Assembly (NCBI GenBank): GCA_019421015.1
Contig: JAHZGC010000030.1
Span: 1 to 47,302, forward strand
Source: Coriobacteriaceae bacterium
Lineage (GTDB): Bacteria; Actinomycetota; Coriobacteriia; Coriobacteriales; UMGS124
Direction of reading: 5' to 3'
DNA: 47,302 bases
The position numbers and the translations under genes are program-made. Each line of letters opens with the position of its first letter. Position 1 is the stretch's first letter. Shown one piece after another: positions 45,022 through 47,302 of the stretch. A model generated the notes under the pieces. It saw nothing but the letters and a program-made list of their open reading frames with translations. It did not search any database and was not told the origin of the DNA.

Positions 45022-46845
45022 ATGAACGCAACCGCAACTTCCCTCAGCGCCGCCCCCTCGATGTCGCGCCGCACGCTTGTTCTAGGCGCGGGCGCCGCAG
45101 CCGCCGCCGGCATTCTGGCGCTGGACGCCGCGCCGGCCGTTGCCCAGGGTGCTGAGGTGCCGCAGACGACGGCGACCGGCTCGTTCGTCGGCAAAAAGGG
45201 GAACGTGGACGTGCGCATCGTGATGGAGGGCGACCGACTTGCCGACATCATCGTGAGCTCGCACGAGACCCCCGGGCTGGGCACCGCGGCCCTGGAGCAG
45301 CTCCGCGATCTGATCCTTGCCGGCCAGACGCTCAACGTCGACAGCATCTCGGGCGCTACGCTTTCGTCGTTCGCGCTGGTGAACGCCGTGGGAGAAGCCC
45401 TCGACGGCGCGGGTTTCTCGGCCGCGGAATGGGAGGGGCGCGCCAAGGCGGAGCGCGTGCGCACCCAGGAGCTTCCCGCTGAAGTGGACGTGCTGGTAGT
45501 GGGGTCGGGAGCCGCCGGTATGTGCGCGGCGATCGAGGCCGCCGAGGCCGGGGCAACCGTGGCCGTCTTCGAGAAGCTCGGGGTGCCCGGCGGCAACAGC
45601 ATCATCTCGGGCGCCGGATACGCCGCCCCGGGCACGTGGGCGCAGCGCCAGCAGGGCGTTGAGGACAGCCCCGAGGTCATGGCCCAGGACATGCTCGCCG
45701 GCGGCGACTACGAGGGCGATCCCGAGCTCGTGAAGGTGGTCTGCGAGGGGGCGGCCCCGGCCATCGAGTGGCTCGTGTACAAGAACCACGTGGAGTGGGG
45801 CGCGAGCAACATGTACGAGGGCGGCCACACCGTGGCCCGCGAGGGAGGCCCCAACGGCCGCGGCGAGGCGATCATGACCAAGCTGTTCGCCCGCGCCGAG
45901 CAGCTGGGCGTTGCGCTTGCGACGGACGTCAAGGTCGACGAGCTGGTGCGCGACGACTCCGGCAAGGTCTGCGGCGTCCGTGCGACCGACTTGCTGACGG
46001 GCGACGAGGTCGAGGTGGGCGCTACGGCCGTGGTGCTCGCGGCCGGCGGCTTTGGCTACAACCTCGAGATGCGCACCAAGTACAACCCCGCCTACGGAGA
46101 GGCCTACAGGTGCACGAACTGCGTCGGCGCGACGGGCGACGGCATCGCGATGGCCGAGGCTGCCGGGGCGCAGCTCGCCGACATGGCGTTCATCCAGGTG
46201 CACCCCACCTGCAGCCCTGTTGACGGCGAGATGCTCAGCACCGGCTCGATTCGCGGTGGCGGCCATGCGGTGCTGGTCAACAAGGAAGGCAAGCGCTTTG
46301 TTGAGGAGCTCGAGCGCCGCGACGTGGTGAGCCAGGCGATCATAGACCAGACCGACAGCCTGGGCTACTTTGCGTTCAACATGAGCGACGGGTACTCCAG
46401 GTTCAACGCCCCCATCACGCTGCGCAACGCCGGCATGGTGGTGGAGGCCGACTCGCTCGACGAGGCGTGCGCGCACTTTGGCATCGACGCCGACGGTCTG
46501 CGCGAGACGCTTGCCCAGTGGAACGCCGATGCCGAGGCCGGGCTCGACAGCCAGTTCAACTACCGCGCCGAGATGTTCCCGATCGCCGAAGAGGGCCCGT
46601 GGTGCATCTTCGGCCTCGTGCCGTCGGTGCACTACACCATGGGCGGCGTCGTGATCACGCCCAAGGCCGAGGTCACCGACGCCGATGGCGGGGTCATCGA
46701 GGGCCTCTTTGCCGCCGGCGAGATGTGCGGCAACATCATGGGCACCAACCGCCTGGGCTGCACGTCGTATCCCAACGCGGTGGTGTTCGGCCGGGTCGCC
46801 GGCACGAGCGCCGCGGCGTTCGCCGGCAAGGGCGTGCAGGCGTAA
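45022..46845 (+). CDS. Tat-exported FMN/FAD fumarate-reductase-like flavoprotein (3)
   Basis: A 607-residue exported reductase. Tat signal: SRRTLVLGAG (15-24). An FMN-binding domain follows (about 50-130), with DSISGATLSSFALVNAV containing the SGAT motif for covalent FMN. The FAD domain starts with VDVLVVGSGAAGMCAAIEAA. Fumarate-reductase-like active-site features are present: RFVEELERRDVVSQAI with the Arg that matches the proton-donating Arg402 of Shewanella flavocytochrome c3, VHYTMGGVVI, and GTNRLGCTSYPNAVVFGRVAG. This is the FMN_bind/FAD_binding_2 layout of soluble fumarate, urocanate and related enoate reductases without the haem domain. The substrate is not determined; fumarate is possible. 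A LuxR-membrane regulator precedes it. Confidence 0.9.
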   Translation: MNATATSLSAAPSMSRRTLVLGAGAAAAAGILALDAAPAVAQGAEVPQTTATGSFVGKKGNVDVRIVMEGDRLADIIVSSHETPGLGTAALEQLRDLILAGQTLNVDSISGATLSSFALVNAVGEALDGAGFSAAEWEGRAKAERVRTQELPAEVDVLVVGSGAAGMCAAIEAAEAGATVAVFEKLGVPGGNSIISGAGYAAPGTWAQRQQGVEDSPEVMAQDMLAGGDYEGDPELVKVVCEGAAPAIEWLVYKNHVEWGASNMYEGGHTVAREGGPNGRGEAIMTKLFARAEQLGVALATDVKVDELVRDDSGKVCGVRATDLLTGDEVEVGATAVVLAAGGFGYNLEMRTKYNPAYGEAYRCTNCVGATGDGIAMAEAAGAQLADMAFIQVHPTCSPVDGEMLSTGSIRGGGHAVLVNKEGKRFVEELERRDVVSQAIIDQTDSLGYFAFNMSDGYSRFNAPITLRNAGMVVEADSLDEACAHFGIDADGLRETLAQWNADAEAGLDSQFNYRAEMFPIAEEGPWCIFGLVPSVHYTMGGVVITPKAEVTDADGGVIEGLFAAGEMCGNIMGTNRLGCTSYPNAVVFGRVAGTSAAAFAGKGVQA

Positions 46846-46852
46846 AGGTGCT

Positions 46853-46880
46853 GGTGCGCCCCCAGAGACGGGGGCGCACC
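46853..46880 (+). terminator. Hairpin after the FMN/FAD reductase gene
   Basis: GGTGCGCCCCC (46853-46863) and GGGGGCGCACC (46870-46880) form a perfect 11-bp stem with a 6-base loop, 7 bases after the stop. No T run follows. Confidence 0.7.
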
Positions 46881-46965
46881 GAGGCCAGGAAGGCGTGCCG
46901 GTCGGCGTAGGACCCGGTGTCCACGCGGCCCGGCGCGCTACCCGCTGGCCGCTAACCAAGATCCT

Positions 46966-47009
46966 GAGGGCTTCTCCGCTGCAAAATCCCAGGCAGCAAA
47001 GAAGCCCTC
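46966..47009. terminator. Hairpin between convergent reductase genes
   Basis: GAGGGCTTCT (46966-46975) pairs with AGAAGCCCTC (47000-47009), and inner GCTGC/GCAGC (46978-46982, 46993-46997) extends the stem. On the minus strand it lies 82 bases after the stop of the gene ending at 47092 and can serve as its terminator. Confidence 0.6.
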
Positions 47010-47091
47010 GGTGTTCAGGGCGTCCCTTGTCGGCGGACGACCGCACATGGCGGGTCGGTTTGTGCCAGCGAGCCCCGTTTTAGGCGTGCGC

Positions 47092-47302
47092 CTACAGACC
47101 CAGCATGTCCTCCACGGCGATGCGTGCAAACTGCACGCATTCGCTCAGGTTGCCGCCGCCCTGGTACATGTTGCACCAAACGCTGCCGAACTCGCCGGCC
47201 GAGTAGAGGCCGGGGATCGGGTTGCCCTCGCGGTCGATGACGCGGGCGCGGGCGTCGCGCACGGGGCCGCCGTCGGTGTTGATGAACTCGGGCTCCATGC
47301 GG
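47092..47302 (-). CDS. Flavoprotein reductase of the fumarate-reductase family (4), C-terminal end only
   Basis: The last ~69 codons of a FAD_binding_2 protein, entering from the right edge on the minus strand. Family signs are FINTDGGPVRDARARVID, the FAD-contact segment IPGLYSAGEFGSVWCNMYQG and GGGNLSECVQFARIA. The stop is TAG at 47092-47094. The start is outside the window. It resembles the C-terminus of the flavoprotein at 25024-26697 (IPRLYEAGEFGSLF, AGGGNVCEAF) more than the FMN-containing one. Confidence 0.9.
   Translation of the reverse strand, partial: RMEPEFINTDGGPVRDARARVIDREGNPIPGLYSAGEFGSVWCNMYQGGGNLSECVQFARIAVEDMLGL

Overview
The window looks like a chromosome segment from a GC-rich, anaerobic member of the Coriobacteriia (Actinomycetota), most likely Eggerthellaceae or a close relative. 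The clues are a dnaK-grpE-dnaJ-hspR-clpB heat-shock operon, many Tat-exported flavoprotein reductases, multihaem c-type cytochromes, a molybdopterin reductase with its own chaperone, indolepyruvate:ferredoxin oxidoreductase, and several LuxR regulators with a multi-pass membrane N-terminus. The lineage is inferred from gene content; no database search was possible.

Layout. 1-5433: 3' end of dnaK, then grpE, a zinc-finger-less dnaJ, hspR and clpB, closed by an intrinsic terminator. 5631-9068: a short NrfA-like pentahaem cytochrome (first haem CxxCK), then a response regulator broken by one extra base in a G run, and its histidine kinase. 9205-12521: HEAT-repeat protein, ribosomal protein L31 with a long Ala/Lys tail, thyX and hslO. 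12524-12733: two tail-to-tail copies of a ~105 bp palindromic repeat that recurs at 18346-18460 and 21103-21208. 12738-17292: a membrane-anchored class-3-type lipase and divergent iorAB. 17282-21094: a lipoprotein, a BlaI-like repressor and a BlaR1/M56-like membrane protease whose outer domain is homologous to the lipoprotein. 21206-22417: ackA.

22513-32912 is respiratory and transport: a membrane LuxR regulator, a Tat flavoprotein plus hexahaem cytochrome operon, a LysR regulator, a second flavoprotein, an MFS transporter and a formyl-CoA-transferase-like gene. 33012-33571 is largely unexplained and is followed by a GNAT acetyltransferase. 34371-38751 holds a DMSO-reductase-family enzyme (A and B subunits, TorD chaperone), with a divergent membrane LuxR gene at 39052.

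40657-43130 is a scarred region. The C-terminal stub of a flavoprotein reductase and the last codons of a LuxR regulator flank a frameshifted AlbA_2/ATPase-type regulator gene, which is bordered on both sides by arrays of a CTCTCGAAT/ATTCGAGAG motif. 43337-46845 is an intact LuxR plus FMN/FAD fumarate-reductase-like pair, and the window ends in the 3' end of another flavoprotein gene on the minus strand.

The recurring theme is modular anaerobic respiration: exported reductases, each near its own membrane-bound LuxR regulator. The most original signals are the lipoprotein/BlaI/M56 cassette with a duplicated outer domain, the AlbA_2 gene framed by repeat arrays, the dispersed ~105 bp palindromes, and a ~56 nt motif shared by two intergenic regions beside flavoprotein genes. 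No tRNA, rRNA, CRISPR array or complete insertion sequence was recognised.
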